From assembly GCF_900109115.1 (NCBI RefSeq), contig NZ_FNYV01000007.1, forward strand, positions 310,001-374,000: a stretch of DNA of 64,000 bases, given 5' to 3'. Positions within the stretch are counted from its first letter, which is position 1. Every line of letters begins with the position of its first letter. The translations under genes and the position numbers were made by a program. Under the pieces are notes generated by a model. It worked only from the letters and a program-made list of their open reading frames with translations, did no database searches and was not told where the DNA came from. Below are positions 41,350 through 50,615 of the stretch, piece after piece. This stretch comes from Micromonospora phaseoli. Lineage in GTDB: Bacteria > Actinomycetota > Actinomycetes > Mycobacteriales > Micromonosporaceae.

Positions 41350-41613
41350 GTGCCTCGCGTCGTCGTCGACGTCATGCTCAAGCCCGAGATCCTCGATCCT
41401 CAGGGCCAGGCCGTCGCAAACGCGCTGCCCCGGCTCGGCGTCAATGACGTCGCCTCGGTACGGATCGGCAGGCGAATCGAGATCGACTTCACCGGTGAAC
41501 CGGATCTGGACCGGGCCCGGGAGATCGCCGACAAGCTCCTCGCCAACCCGGTCATCGAGGACTTCACCGTCCGTCTGGTGGAGGCCGACGAGCCTGCGGA
41601 CGCCCGGTCGTGA
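41350..41613 (+). CDS. purS: phosphoribosylformylglycinamidine synthase subunit PurS
   Basis: 87 aa from GTG (VPRVVVDVMLKPEILDPQGQ); the small alpha/beta dimer bridging PurQ and PurL in the three-subunit FGAM synthase. FTVRLVEADEPADARS ends the protein. Its stop overlaps the purQ start (GTGA). Confidence 0.95.
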   Translation: MPRVVVDVMLKPEILDPQGQAVANALPRLGVNDVASVRIGRRIEIDFTGEPDLDRAREIADKLLANPVIEDFTVRLVEADEPADARS

Positions 41614-42293
41614 CCGCACGGGTCGGTGTGGTGACGTTCCCCGGCTCGCTCGACGACGGGGACGCGGCCCGGGCCGTCCGGATCGCCGGCGCGGAACCGG
41701 TCCGCCTCTGGCACGGTGATCCGCAGCTGCACGGGGTGGACGCGGTCGTCCTGCCCGGCGGCTTCTCGTACGGCGACTACCTGCGCTGCGGTGCTATCGC
41801 CCGGTTCGCGCCGGTGATGGAGAAGATCATCGACGCCGCCGCCGGTGGACTGCCCGTGCTGGGCATCTGCAACGGCTTCCAGATCCTCTGCGAGGCCCAC
41901 CTGTTGCCCGGTGCGCTCACCCGCAATCAGCACCTGCACTTCCGCAACCGCGACCAGATCCTGCGCATCGAGGCGACCGGCACCGCCTGGACGAACACGT
42001 TCCAGTCCGGCCAGGAGGTGCTGATTCCGGTGAAGAACGGCGAGGGCTGCTACGTCGCCGACACCGCGACGCTGGACGCGCTCGAGGCCGAGGGGCGGGT
42101 CGTCGCCCGCTACGTGGGCGGTAACCCCAACGGCTCGCAGCGGGACATCGCCGCGATCACCAACCCTGCCGGCAACGTGGTCGGCATCATGCCGCATCCC
42201 GAGCACGCGGTGGAGGCGCTCACCGGCCCCTCCCTCGATGGTCTCGGCTTCTTCACCTCGGTGCTCAAGCACCTGGTGGGGACGCCGGCGTGA
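41610..42293 (+). CDS. purQ: FGAM synthase glutaminase subunit PurQ
   Basis: 227-aa class I glutamine amidotransferase: nucleophile Cys in GLPVLGICNGFQILCEAHLL, and His/Glu in IMPHPEHAVEALTGPSLDGL. It produces ammonia for PurL. GTG start overlapping purS; purL follows after 67 bases. Confidence 0.97.
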   Translation: MTARVGVVTFPGSLDDGDAARAVRIAGAEPVRLWHGDPQLHGVDAVVLPGGFSYGDYLRCGAIARFAPVMEKIIDAAAGGLPVLGICNGFQILCEAHLLPGALTRNQHLHFRNRDQILRIEATGTAWTNTFQSGQEVLIPVKNGEGCYVADTATLDALEAEGRVVARYVGGNPNGSQRDIAAITNPAGNVVGIMPHPEHAVEALTGPSLDGLGFFTSVLKHLVGTPA

Positions 42294-42360
42294 CCCTTCG
42301 CGGCGGGATCATCGGTCGGCTCACCCGCCTGTCTGGCGGCGAGCGCAACGAGGAGAGGTC

Positions 42361-45186
42361 ATGACCACGCATCCGGACCCGGTACGGGAGGCCCCGGAGG
42401 CATTCCCGGCGCAGCCGCACCCGGCTGCCGCGTCCTCGGCAGCCGCGGCCCGGCACGCCGCCGCGCCGCAGGCCACCGACTGGACCGACGGGGTGGACAC
42501 GGTGCCGCGCGCCGATGGCACGCCGGAGGAGCTTCAGCCGTACGCCGAGCTGGGGCTCGCCGACGACGAGTACGACCGGATCCGGCACATTCTGGGCCGT
42601 CGGCCGACCCAGTCCGAGCTGGCGATGTACTCGATCATGTGGAGCGAGCACTGCTCCTACAAGTCCAGCAAGGTGCACCTGCGGCAGTTCACCGAGAAGG
42701 CCCCGCCGAGCGACCGGCTGCTCGCCGGCATCGGTGAGAACGCGGGCGTGGTGCAGGTCTCCGACGAACTGGCGGTGACCTTCAAGGTCGAGTCGCACAA
42801 CCACCCGAGCTTCGTCGAGCCGTACCAGGGCGCGGCAACCGGCGTGGGCGGCATCGTCCGGGACATCCTGGCCATGGGTGCCCGCCCGGTCGCGGTGATG
42901 GACCCGCTGCGCTTCGGCGCCGCCGACCACCCCGACACCGCCCGCGTGCTACCCGGCGTGGTCGCCGGTGTCGGCGGGTACGGCAACTGCCTCGGCCTGC
43001 CCAACATCGGCGGCGAGGTGGTCTTCGACCCCTGCTACCAGGGCAACCCCCTGGTCAACGCGCTCTGCCTCGGCGTACTGCCGGTCAGCCGGCTGCAGAA
43101 CAAGGCTGCCGTCGGCCCGGGCAACGTCGTGGTGCTGATGGGCGCGAAGACCGGCCGGGACGGCATCGGCGGCGTCTCGGTGCTGGCCAGTGCCACCTTC
43201 GACGAGGGCAGCGAGCAGCGCCGCCCCTCCGTGCAGGTCGGCGACCCGTTCATCGAGAAGCTGCTGATCGAGGCGTGCCTGGAGCTGTACGACGCGCAGC
43301 TGATCGCCGGCATCCAGGATCTCGGCGGCGCCGGGCTCACCTGTGCGCTCACCGAGACCGCCGCGGCCGCCGGCACCGGGATGCGGGTCTGGCTGGAGCG
43401 CGTGCCGCTGCGCGAGCCGTCGATGCAGCCGCACGAGATCCTCGCCAGCGAGTCGCAGGAGCGGATGCTCCTGATCGTCGAGCCGGCCAAGCTCGAGGCG
43501 GTCCTCAAGACCTGCGAAAAGTGGGGCGTGCTGGCCACCGCCATCGGCGAGGTCACCGCACCGGAGCCGGAGGGTCAGCCGGGCCGGCTGCTGATCACCT
43601 GGCGTGATCACGTGGTGGTGGATGTGCCGCCGGGCTCGCTGGTGGACGACGGCCCGGTCTACGCCCGGCCGATGCGCGAACCGGCCGACCTCATCCTGCT
43701 CCAGGCCGACCGGGCCGAGACGCTGCCCCGGCCGAGCGACCCGGACACCCTGCGCGAGACCGTGCTGCGCATGATCGCCTCGCCGAACCTCGCCGACAAG
43801 ACCTGGGTCACCGAGCAGTATGACCGCTATGTGCTGGGCAACACCGTGCTCGCCCAGCCGGAGGATTCGGGTGTGATCCGGATCGACGAGCGGACCGGCC
43901 TGGGCGTGGCGCTCTCGGTCGACGGCAACGGCCGGTATGCCCGCCTCGACCCGTACCACGGCGCCAAGCTGGCGCTGGCCGAGGCGTACCGGAACGTCGC
44001 CGTCACCGGCGCGGCGCCGATCGCCGTCACCAACTGCCTGAACTTCGGCTCGCCGGAGGACCCGGGCGTGATGTGGCAGTTCGCCGAGGCCGTACGCGGC
44101 CTGGCCGATGGCTGCGCTGAGCTGGGCATCCCGGTCACCGGCGGCAATGTCAGCTTCTACAACCAGACCGGGGCGGCGGCGATCCACCCGACGCCGGTCG
44201 TCGGCGTACTCGGCCTGCTGGCGAACGTGGCCGACCGGGTGGCGTCGGGATTCGTCCCGCGTCCCGGTGGGGAGCATGAGCAACTCTTCCTGCTCGGCGA
44301 GACGCACGTTGAGCTCTCCGGCTCGGAGTGGGCCTGGGTGACCCACGAGCACCTCGGTGGCGTACCCCCGCAGGTCGACCTGGCGCGCGAGAAGCAGCTC
44401 GCCGGGCTGCTCGCCGAGGCGGCCCGGGTCGGGCACCTCAGCTCCGCGCACGACCTCTCCGACGGTGGGCTCGCACAGAGCCTGGTGGAGTCCTGCCTGC
44501 GACACGGCGTCGGGGCGCGGATCGCGGTGCCGGACCGCTTCGAGGGCGGCTCGATGCCGTTCGTCTTCCTGTTCAGCGAGTCCGCCGGCCGTGTGCTGGC
44601 CTCCGTGCCGCGCGGCCACGAGAAGGCGTTCACCGCGCTCTGCGCGGAGCACGGCGTGCCGTGGGAGCTGATCGGGGTCACCGACCAGGTCGGCGGGGCG
44701 CTGGAGGTGCACGGCCAGTTCCGGATCGGCCTGGACGAGCTGCGGGAGGCGCACACCGGCACGCTGCCGAGCCTCTTCGGCGGCGTACAGCCGTTCGAAG
44801 TGACCGCCCCCGAGGCACTCGGGGTGGCCGCCGACGCCGTCGTGGCTGAGGGCGACACCGAACCGGTGGCCGGTTCTGCCGAGGAGCCGGCGATGGCCGC
44901 TGAGGTCGGGGCCGCTGAGGTCGAGGCCGCCCAGGTCGAGGCCGCTGAGGTCGGGGCCCCCGAGGTCGAGGCCGCCGAGGTCGAGGCCGCCGAGGTCGAG
45001 GCCGCCGAGGCAGCCGACCGGCCGGCCGATCGGGCGACGCCGCCGGTGCGTACCGACCGTCCCACGGTCGTCACGTCGCCGGCCGGGGCCACCGACCAGT
45101 CGGCCGATCCGACCGGCGACGACGCCGGGGCGGTGGCCCCACGATCCGATGCCACCGAGCAGCCCTCCACGCCTGACGAGCGCTGA
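42361..45186 (+). CDS. purL: FGAM synthase subunit PurL with a long repetitive C-terminal tail (941 aa)
   Basis: Converts FGAR to FGAM with ATP and PurQ-derived ammonia. The small-PurL core (~residues 50-815) has SIMWSEHCSYKSSKVHLRQF, VTFKVESHNHPSFVEPYQGA and AGIQDLGGAGLTCALTETAA. Residues 1-48 are Ala/Pro-rich. About 125 residues after GGVQPFEVTAPEAL are outside the family: acidic AEVEA repeats (44899-45018), then Thr/Asp-rich disorder. The ATG follows GAGGAG. Confidence 0.95.
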   Translation: MTTHPDPVREAPEAFPAQPHPAAASSAAAARHAAAPQATDWTDGVDTVPRADGTPEELQPYAELGLADDEYDRIRHILGRRPTQSELAMYSIMWSEHCSYKSSKVHLRQFTEKAPPSDRLLAGIGENAGVVQVSDELAVTFKVESHNHPSFVEPYQGAATGVGGIVRDILAMGARPVAVMDPLRFGAADHPDTARVLPGVVAGVGGYGNCLGLPNIGGEVVFDPCYQGNPLVNALCLGVLPVSRLQNKAAVGPGNVVVLMGAKTGRDGIGGVSVLASATFDEGSEQRRPSVQVGDPFIEKLLIEACLELYDAQLIAGIQDLGGAGLTCALTETAAAAGTGMRVWLERVPLREPSMQPHEILASESQERMLLIVEPAKLEAVLKTCEKWGVLATAIGEVTAPEPEGQPGRLLITWRDHVVVDVPPGSLVDDGPVYARPMREPADLILLQADRAETLPRPSDPDTLRETVLRMIASPNLADKTWVTEQYDRYVLGNTVLAQPEDSGVIRIDERTGLGVALSVDGNGRYARLDPYHGAKLALAEAYRNVAVTGAAPIAVTNCLNFGSPEDPGVMWQFAEAVRGLADGCAELGIPVTGGNVSFYNQTGAAAIHPTPVVGVLGLLANVADRVASGFVPRPGGEHEQLFLLGETHVELSGSEWAWVTHEHLGGVPPQVDLAREKQLAGLLAEAARVGHLSSAHDLSDGGLAQSLVESCLRHGVGARIAVPDRFEGGSMPFVFLFSESAGRVLASVPRGHEKAFTALCAEHGVPWELIGVTDQVGGALEVHGQFRIGLDELREAHTGTLPSLFGGVQPFEVTAPEALGVAADAVVAEGDTEPVAGSAEEPAMAAEVGAAEVEAAQVEAAEVGAPEVEAAEVEAAEVEAAEAADRPADRATPPVRTDRPTVVTSPAGATDQSADPTGDDAGAVAPRSDATEQPSTPDER
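44899..45018 (+). repeat. 15-bp tandem repeats encoding AEVEA units in PurL
   Basis: Seven in-frame 15-bp units plus a degenerate eighth; residue pattern (A/P)(E/Q)V(E/G)A. Units 5-7 are nearly identical in DNA, which suggests recent slippage expansion. Confidence 0.9.
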
Positions 45187-45190
45187 GGCG

Positions 45191-45946
45191 TTGACCGCGG
45201 CCGTCTACGCCCAACCTGGATCGGGAGCCCGCTTCGACTGGGGCTTCGCGGGGGCGGCCGAACTCGGCCGGGTCTGCGCGGTGCTGGTGGTGGTGGACGT
45301 CCTGTCGTTCACCACCACCGTCGAGGTGGCGGTCGGCCGGGGAATGCGGGTACACCCGTTTCCCTGGAACGAGCAGGCCGCCGACTACGCGCGGCGCGTC
45401 GGTGCGGTCGCCGCGATCGGCCGCCGGCAGGTCACTCCGGAACATCCGTGGTCGCTGTCGCCGGCCGCGCTGAGCCGGGCGCCGGTCGTACCCGATCTGG
45501 TGCTTCCCTCGCCGAACGGCTCGGCGATCAGCGCGGCTGCCAGCGCCACCGGGCTACCGGTGGTCGCGGCCAACCTGCGCAACTCCCGCGCCGTCGGGCG
45601 CTGGCTGATCCGCCACGGGTACGGCTCGAACGACGCCCCGATCGGTGTCGTGGCTGCCGGCGAGCGGTGGCCGGACGGGTCGCTGCGGCCGTCGGTGGAG
45701 GATCAGCTCGGTGCGGCCAGCGTGCTGGACGCTCTCTCCGGAGTGCCCGGCGGCCTGTCGGTGGAGGCGGCCATGGCGCTCGCCGCGTTGGCCAGCACTC
45801 CGGACGTACCGGCGGCGATCCGGGGCTGTGTCTCGGGCCGTGAGCTGATCGAGAACGGCTTCGCCGAGGATGTCGAGATCGCGGTACGCGTCGCCGCCTC
45901 CGAGGTGGTCCCCCTGCTCCGCCAGGGTGTCTTCTCCGCAGCTTGA
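45191..45946 (+). CDS. 2-phosphosulfolactate phosphatase-like (ComB family) protein
   Basis: VCAVLVVVDVLSFTTTVEVA near the N-terminus, LPSPNGSAISAAASATGLPV, and VVAAGERWPDGSLRPSVEDQ match the ComB family (2-phosphosulfolactate phosphatase in coenzyme M synthesis). In actinomycetes, which lack coenzyme M, the substrate is unknown. I chose the TTG at 45191 (LTAAVYAQPGSGARFDWG) because family members begin there; an ATG at 45149 would overlap purL. It ends before a strong hairpin. Confidence 0.82.
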   Translation: MTAAVYAQPGSGARFDWGFAGAAELGRVCAVLVVVDVLSFTTTVEVAVGRGMRVHPFPWNEQAADYARRVGAVAAIGRRQVTPEHPWSLSPAALSRAPVVPDLVLPSPNGSAISAAASATGLPVVAANLRNSRAVGRWLIRHGYGSNDAPIGVVAAGERWPDGSLRPSVEDQLGAASVLDALSGVPGGLSVEAAMALAALASTPDVPAAIRGCVSGRELIENGFAEDVEIAVRVAASEVVPLLRQGVFSAA

Positions 45947-45986
45947 CCACGCCGGGCGGGGCCGCGGGGGCACACATGCCACAGCA

Positions 45987-46032
45987 AGCGTGATGTCACC
46001 CGGACATGAGTACCTCCGGGTGACATCACGCT
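45987..46032. terminator. perfect 18-bp hairpin between convergent genes
   Basis: AGCGTGATGTCACCCGGA (45987-46004) and its exact complement (46015-46032) with a 10-base loop. It lies between the ComB stop and the convergent membrane-protein stop; likely a bidirectional terminator. Confidence 0.85.
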
Positions 46033-46044
46033 GGTGCGAAGCTC

Positions 46045-48282
46045 CTAGTCGTCCAGCCAGTCCAGCCGGCGACCGCCCCGGTCCGGGGCGGGGCCGTCAG
46101 GCCGGCCGCGTCCGGCCTGCGTCGGGTCGCCATAGCCGCCCGGCTCGTAGCCGCCCCGCTGGCGCGGGGGCTCCTGGCCGTAGCCGCCACCGGACTGACC
46201 ATAGCCAGCGCCTGGCGGCGGCTCCTGACCATAGCCACCGCCCGCCGGCGGCTCCTGGCCGTAGCCGCCTGGCTGCTGCGGCTCCTGGCCGTAGCCGCCG
46301 CCCTTGCCGTAGCCGCCCTGTTCGTAGGCGTTGTCGTAGCTGGTGCTGTCGTAGCCGCCACGCTGGTGTGCGGGCCCCTGGCCGTACCCGCCGGCCGGCT
46401 CCTGGCCGTACCCGCCACCCGGTTGACCCTGGCCGTAGCCGTGAGCCGGCTCGCTCTGCCCGTAGCCGCCAGGCTCGCTCTGGCCGTAGCCCCGAGTCGG
46501 GTCACTCTGGCCGTAGCCACCGCCGGTCGGCTCGTTGCGGCCGTAGCCGCCGGCGGGCTCACCCGGGCGATAGCCGGGCTCACCCTGACCATAACCAGCG
46601 GGCTCACCCGGGCCATAGCCTCGGGTGGAATCGCTCTGGCCGTAGCCGGCGGGCTCGCTCTGGCCGTAGCCCGGGGTCGCCTCCGGCTGGTAGAGGCCGG
46701 TCGCGTACGGGTCGGCGGGAGCCGGGTATCGGGTTTCCTCACCCTTGTAACGGCCGGTCGGCTCGTCGTATCGCTCGCCGTAGCCGGCGCCGGCACCCGC
46801 TGGCGGATAGTCCGACCCGCCGCTGCCCGCGCCGTAGTCACGGCTGCCGTAGCCACCGGCCGGGGGCGGGCTGTTGCCGTAGCCGCTGCCGGAGGAAGGC
46901 GCGCTGCCGTAGCCGCTGCCAGAGGAAGGGGCGTTGCCATAGCCGCTGCCCGACGAGGGAGCGTTGCCATAGCCGCTGCCCGAGGAAGGCGCGTTGCCGT
47001 AGCCGGGGGCGCCGTAGCCGGGCGGCTCGTCGCCGTAACCGCCACCGTTCCAGCCGCCCGGTCCACCCGGGGCGCCGTACGGTTGCGGCGGAGCGGCGTA
47101 GGGATCCGGCGGGACGTCGTCGAGGACCGGCTGGTGCATCATCGTCGGAGCGTTGCTCAGCGCAGGGCCGGCCACCATGGTCGGGTCCGGCGCTGCGCCG
47201 ACCCGGTTCACCACCCGGGTCTGGTCGTCCACCCCGGCGAACGAGCCACGGGCGGCCGGAACCGCACCGGCCGGCGCGCCGTCGGGGACGTCGCCGTCGG
47301 CCTCGGGGTCCTCGTTCTCCTTGCGCTTCATCCAGAGCAGCACGATCGTGCCGACGCCGACGGCCACGAAGAGGCCGCCGAGCAGGATCAGCAGCCAGTT
47401 GCCGAAGCCGCCGGAATCCTCGTTGGAGGCCGGCGCCTGGGCCGCAGCGCTCTCGCCGGCTGTGTCCTCTTCCTCGGTGAACTCGTCCTCGAACGGGTCC
47501 TCCGTCGGCACCGCCGACTCGCTCGCCGACGGGGTGGCGCTCGGGCTGGCCGAGGCCGCGATCGGCAGGGTGATCCGCCGTCCGGTGATGCTCTGACCCG
47601 CGTTGGCGGTAAAGCTGATCACCGCGTTCTTGTCGTCCTTGCTCGCGCCGAGATCCATCCGACCCGGCGTGATCGGGTTGTCGCTGCTACCGGTGAACCG
47701 GAAGTTGCCGTTGCCGTCGGTGGTGCCGTCCCGCTGCTTGCCGGCGCTGTCCTTGAGCAGCACGTAGGCGCCCGGCACCGCGTCGCCACCCTGGTCGACG
47801 ACCTTGCCGGCGATCGACCGCACCGTCTGCGGCGCCTGCGTGGTCGGTGGCGGGTTGGGGCCGCGAACCGTCATGTCGCGCTCGTCGGCACCCTGGTCGC
47901 CACCGGCCTGGGCGGACACCCGCACCTTGCCGGACCGCTGCTGGCCGGCCGCCACGTCGCCGGCCACCAGGTTTACCGTGATCGACACTTCTTCGCCGGC
48001 CGGGATGAGCCGGGCGGGGACGTTGCAGTCACCCTGGCAACTCAGGCCGTTGAAGGTGCTGACGGAGATTCTGAACGCGGTAGGAACTTCGTTGTTGTTC
48101 TTGACCGTGAACGTCATCGACGTTTGCTGGCCGCTCTGGAGGGAACCGTTCGGCAGGTTGGTGATCTGCACGTCGGGGTTGGCAGCAAGTGCGGGTGTGG
48201 CGGGGACGGCGAGCAGGGCACCGACAATCAGCGCCACGACCACACCGGCCCGCTTTTGCCAGGCTCGTCGGTGTGTTGACAC
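46045..48282 (-). CDS. exported Ig-like/CNA-B membrane protein with a ~430-residue Gly-Tyr repeat cytoplasmic tail (745 aa)
   Basis: Signal peptide (AGVVVALIVGALLAVPATPA). A beta-sandwich domain follows (SMTFTVKNNNEVPTAFRISV), then a carboxypeptidase-regulatory/CNA-B-like domain (SIAGKVVDQGGDAVPGAYVL...). An acidic Ser/Glu stalk leads to one transmembrane helix (residues ~294-316, WLLILLGGLFVAVGVGTIVL). The tail is low complexity: runs of GYGNAPSSGS, then GYGQ(S/G)EP-type repeats, ending RRLDWLDD. The GTG at 48282 has GGAAGG upstream. It resembles a surface sensor with a prion-like cytoplasmic domain; function unknown. Confidence 0.82.
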   Translation of the reverse strand: MSTHRRAWQKRAGVVVALIVGALLAVPATPALAANPDVQITNLPNGSLQSGQQTSMTFTVKNNNEVPTAFRISVSTFNGLSCQGDCNVPARLIPAGEEVSITVNLVAGDVAAGQQRSGKVRVSAQAGGDQGADERDMTVRGPNPPPTTQAPQTVRSIAGKVVDQGGDAVPGAYVLLKDSAGKQRDGTTDGNGNFRFTGSSDNPITPGRMDLGASKDDKNAVISFTANAGQSITGRRITLPIAASASPSATPSASESAVPTEDPFEDEFTEEEDTAGESAAAQAPASNEDSGGFGNWLLILLGGLFVAVGVGTIVLLWMKRKENEDPEADGDVPDGAPAGAVPAARGSFAGVDDQTRVVNRVGAAPDPTMVAGPALSNAPTMMHQPVLDDVPPDPYAAPPQPYGAPGGPGGWNGGGYGDEPPGYGAPGYGNAPSSGSGYGNAPSSGSGYGNAPSSGSGYGSAPSSGSGYGNSPPPAGGYGSRDYGAGSGGSDYPPAGAGAGYGERYDEPTGRYKGEETRYPAPADPYATGLYQPEATPGYGQSEPAGYGQSDSTRGYGPGEPAGYGQGEPGYRPGEPAGGYGRNEPTGGGYGQSDPTRGYGQSEPGGYGQSEPAHGYGQGQPGGGYGQEPAGGYGQGPAHQRGGYDSTSYDNAYEQGGYGKGGGYGQEPQQPGGYGQEPPAGGGYGQEPPPGAGYGQSGGGYGQEPPRQRGGYEPGGYGDPTQAGRGRPDGPAPDRGGRRLDWLDD
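46130..46990 (-). repeat. imperfect coding repeats (GYGQ/GYGN units)
   Basis: More than twenty GYG-containing units. The four 30-bp units encoding GYGNAPSSGS-type decamers (about 46880-46990) are nearly identical in DNA. Unit lengths vary, which fits slippage evolution. Confidence 0.85.
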
Positions 48283-48441
48283 GTCCACCGCCTTCCGGAC
48301 TGACCTCCCCTGACCGGCCGGTGCCGGCCCGGAGAACATCACGGTACGAATACGCCGTCGGCAACTATGCCCTGTCGGGCCGGATCGGCGCGACCCAGGG
48401 CCGGAGTGACGGTCGGCGCGGTCACGCCGTATCGTCCCGTC

Positions 48442-48804
48442 GTGTCCTCTCCGTACATTAAGTCCGTCGCGGTAGCGACGGCACTGGCGGCGCTCGATGA
48501 GGGGCGTACCGCCGAACGGACAGTGCTCCGAGAGGCGGTCAGGGCCCTGTTGGCCCTCCTCGCGGAGCGCGCCCCCGGCCGATCGGTGGAGGTGCGTGTC
48601 CCACCTTACGGTGCAGTTCAGTGTGTTCCGGGGCCGCGACACACCCGCGGTGCTCCCCCGAACACGGTGGAGATGGATCCGGAAACCTGGCTCGGGTTGG
48701 CCGCGGGGCGAGTCGACTGGGCGCGGGCGGTAACGGAGGGTCGTGTACGGGCGAGCGGGATTCGCGCGGACCTGTCCGCGTACCTGCCTCTCGAACTGGG
48801 GTGA
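48442..48804 (+). CDS. sterol-carrier-family (SCP2-like) small protein (120 aa)
   Basis: GTG start (VSSPYIKSVAVATALAALDE). The C-terminal portion (TVEMDPETWLGLAAGRVDWA, SGIRADLSAYLPLEL) follows the SCP2/MDMPI-like pattern. It is commonly found just upstream of purF in actinomycetes. It probably binds a lipid; it has no signal peptide. Confidence 0.75.
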   Translation: MSSPYIKSVAVATALAALDEGRTAERTVLREAVRALLALLAERAPGRSVEVRVPPYGAVQCVPGPRHTRGAPPNTVEMDPETWLGLAAGRVDWARAVTEGRVRASGIRADLSAYLPLELG

Positions 48805-48831
48805 TACTTGTCGCCCGGTGACATAAAGCGG

Positions 48832-48891
48832 TGACAGTGTGACTGTATGTGGCGACATGGATTCGCGTACACTGTCATCCGACGACAGTGT
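48832..48891. promoter_or_regulatory. three GACAGTGT boxes (one inverted) upstream of purF
   Basis: GACAGTGT at 48833-48840 and 48884-48891, and its complement ACACTGTC at 48869-48876. The last two form a perfect 8-bp dyad around 7 bases, and the first two a 9-bp dyad. They lie 75-135 bases before the purF GTG, an operator-like arrangement. Confidence 0.55.
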
Positions 48892-48966
48892 GGTCCCGGC
48901 CGAGCAGTGCGGAGCAGCCCCCCGGGGTTCCGCCAGGCCAGTCCAGACCAGTAAAGGGAGCGGCAG

Positions 48967-50550
48967 GTGCCCCGAGGCGACGGCCGGCTGAGCCACGACC
49001 TTGATCCCCAACGACCCGGCCCCCAGGACGCGTGTGGCGTCTTCGGCGTCTGGGCCCCTGGGGAAGAGGTAGCCAACCTGACCTACTTCGGGCTGTACGC
49101 GTTACAGCACCGGGGGCAGGAGGCGGCCGGCATAGCGGTCAGTGACGGCTCCGGCGTGGTGGTCTACAAGGATCTCGGCCTGGTGGCCCAGGTCTTCGAC
49201 GAGCCGACGCTGGCCAGCCTGCGCGGCCATGTCGCGATCGGGCACGCCCGCTATTCGACGACCGGCGCGTCGAACTGGGAAAATGCCCAGCCGACCATCC
49301 GCGCGACCAGCTCCGGCACGACGATCGCGCTGGCTCACAACGGCAATCTCGTCAACACCGCCGAACTGCAGCGCGAGGTTGCCGAGCGCGGCCTGGGCCT
49401 GGGCGCGGACGGCTCGACCAACGACACCTCGCTGGTCACGATGCTGCTGGCCAGCCGGCCGGATCTCTCCGTCGAGGCCGCCGCCCTGGAGGTGCTGCCG
49501 CAGCTGCGGGGAGCGTTCAGCTTCGTCTTCATGGACGAGTCGACGCTCTACGCCGCGCGTGATCCGCACGGGGTACGCCCGCTGGTGCTCGGCCGGTTGG
49601 ACCGGGGCTGGGTGGTGGCCAGCGAGACCGCCGCGTTGGACATCGTCGGCGCGAGCGTGGTCCGTGAGGTCGAGCCCGGTGAGCTGATCGCGATCGACGC
49701 CGACGGGCTGCGGTCGACCCGGTTCGCCGCGCCCGAGCCCAAGGGCTGCCTCTTCGAATACGTGTACATCGCCCGACCGGACGCCACCATCGCCGGTCGC
49801 AACGTGCACGCCGCCCGGGTGCAGATCGGCCGCCAGCTGGCCAAGGAGCACCCGATCGAGGCCGATATGGTGATCCCGGTGCCGGAGTCGGGCACCCCGG
49901 CGGCGATCGGTTACGCCGAGGAGTCCGGCATCACCTACGGCGCCGGCCTGATGAAGAACCCGTACGTCGGGCGCACCTTCATCCAGCCGTCGCAGACGCT
50001 GCGTCAGCTCGGCATCCGGCTCAAGCTCAATCCGCTGCGCCAGAACGTGCGGGGCAAGCGCCTGGTCGTGGTCGACGACTCGATCGTGCGGGGCAACACC
50101 CAGCGCGCGATCGTGCGGATGCTGCGCGAGGCCGGCGCGGTCGAGGTGCACGTTCGCATCTCCTCACCGCCGGTCTCCTGGCCCTGCTTCTACGGCATCG
50201 ACTTCGCCACCCGCGCCGAACTGCTCGCCAACGGCCTTGACAACGAGGGCATCCGGCGGTCGATCGGCGCGGACACGCTGGGCTACGTCTCGCTGTCCGG
50301 CCTGATCGCCGCCACCGAGCAGCCGAAGACCCGACTGTGTCGGGCCTGCTTCGACGGGGAGTACCCGATCGAGCTTCCCGTCGGCAACCTGATCGGTAAG
50401 CATGTGCTCGAAGGGATCGGTCGTCGGGTCGCGAATCGCGCGGTCGACGACACCGACGACAGTGAGCAGTTCCCTCCGCTCGTCGCCACTCCGAGCGGCG
50501 ACCATTTCAGCTCCGATTTGAAACCGTCGGCGACCACACACCGCCCGTAG
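48967..50550 (+). CDS. purF: amidophosphoribosyltransferase
   Basis: First step of purine synthesis (PRPP plus glutamine to phosphoribosylamine). The 527-aa protein has a ~22-residue propeptide before the Cys nucleophile in QDACGVFGVWAPGEEVANLT, as in B. subtilis-type enzymes. The PRPP loop is VVVDDSIVRGNTQRAIVRML. Cysteines in KGCLFEYVYI and TRLCRACFDGEYP fit the [4Fe-4S] type. Confidence 0.97.
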   Translation: MPRGDGRLSHDLDPQRPGPQDACGVFGVWAPGEEVANLTYFGLYALQHRGQEAAGIAVSDGSGVVVYKDLGLVAQVFDEPTLASLRGHVAIGHARYSTTGASNWENAQPTIRATSSGTTIALAHNGNLVNTAELQREVAERGLGLGADGSTNDTSLVTMLLASRPDLSVEAAALEVLPQLRGAFSFVFMDESTLYAARDPHGVRPLVLGRLDRGWVVASETAALDIVGASVVREVEPGELIAIDADGLRSTRFAAPEPKGCLFEYVYIARPDATIAGRNVHAARVQIGRQLAKEHPIEADMVIPVPESGTPAAIGYAEESGITYGAGLMKNPYVGRTFIQPSQTLRQLGIRLKLNPLRQNVRGKRLVVVDDSIVRGNTQRAIVRMLREAGAVEVHVRISSPPVSWPCFYGIDFATRAELLANGLDNEGIRRSIGADTLGYVSLSGLIAATEQPKTRLCRACFDGEYPIELPVGNLIGKHVLEGIGRRVANRAVDDTDDSEQFPPLVATPSGDHFSSDLKPSATTHRP

Positions 50551-50615
50551 CACCAACCCGGTCGCCGTGTCGGTCACCGTCGACGTGGCAGCCGAGGATC
50601 ACAAAGGGGAGAAAC

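Noticed and set aside
46366..48279. Long + strand open frame opposite the Gly-Tyr repeat membrane protein
   Set aside because: It is the antisense of a high-GC repetitive gene; composition is Leu/Val/Arg-monotonous, with no family motif, while the minus strand has signal peptide, domains and a transmembrane helix.
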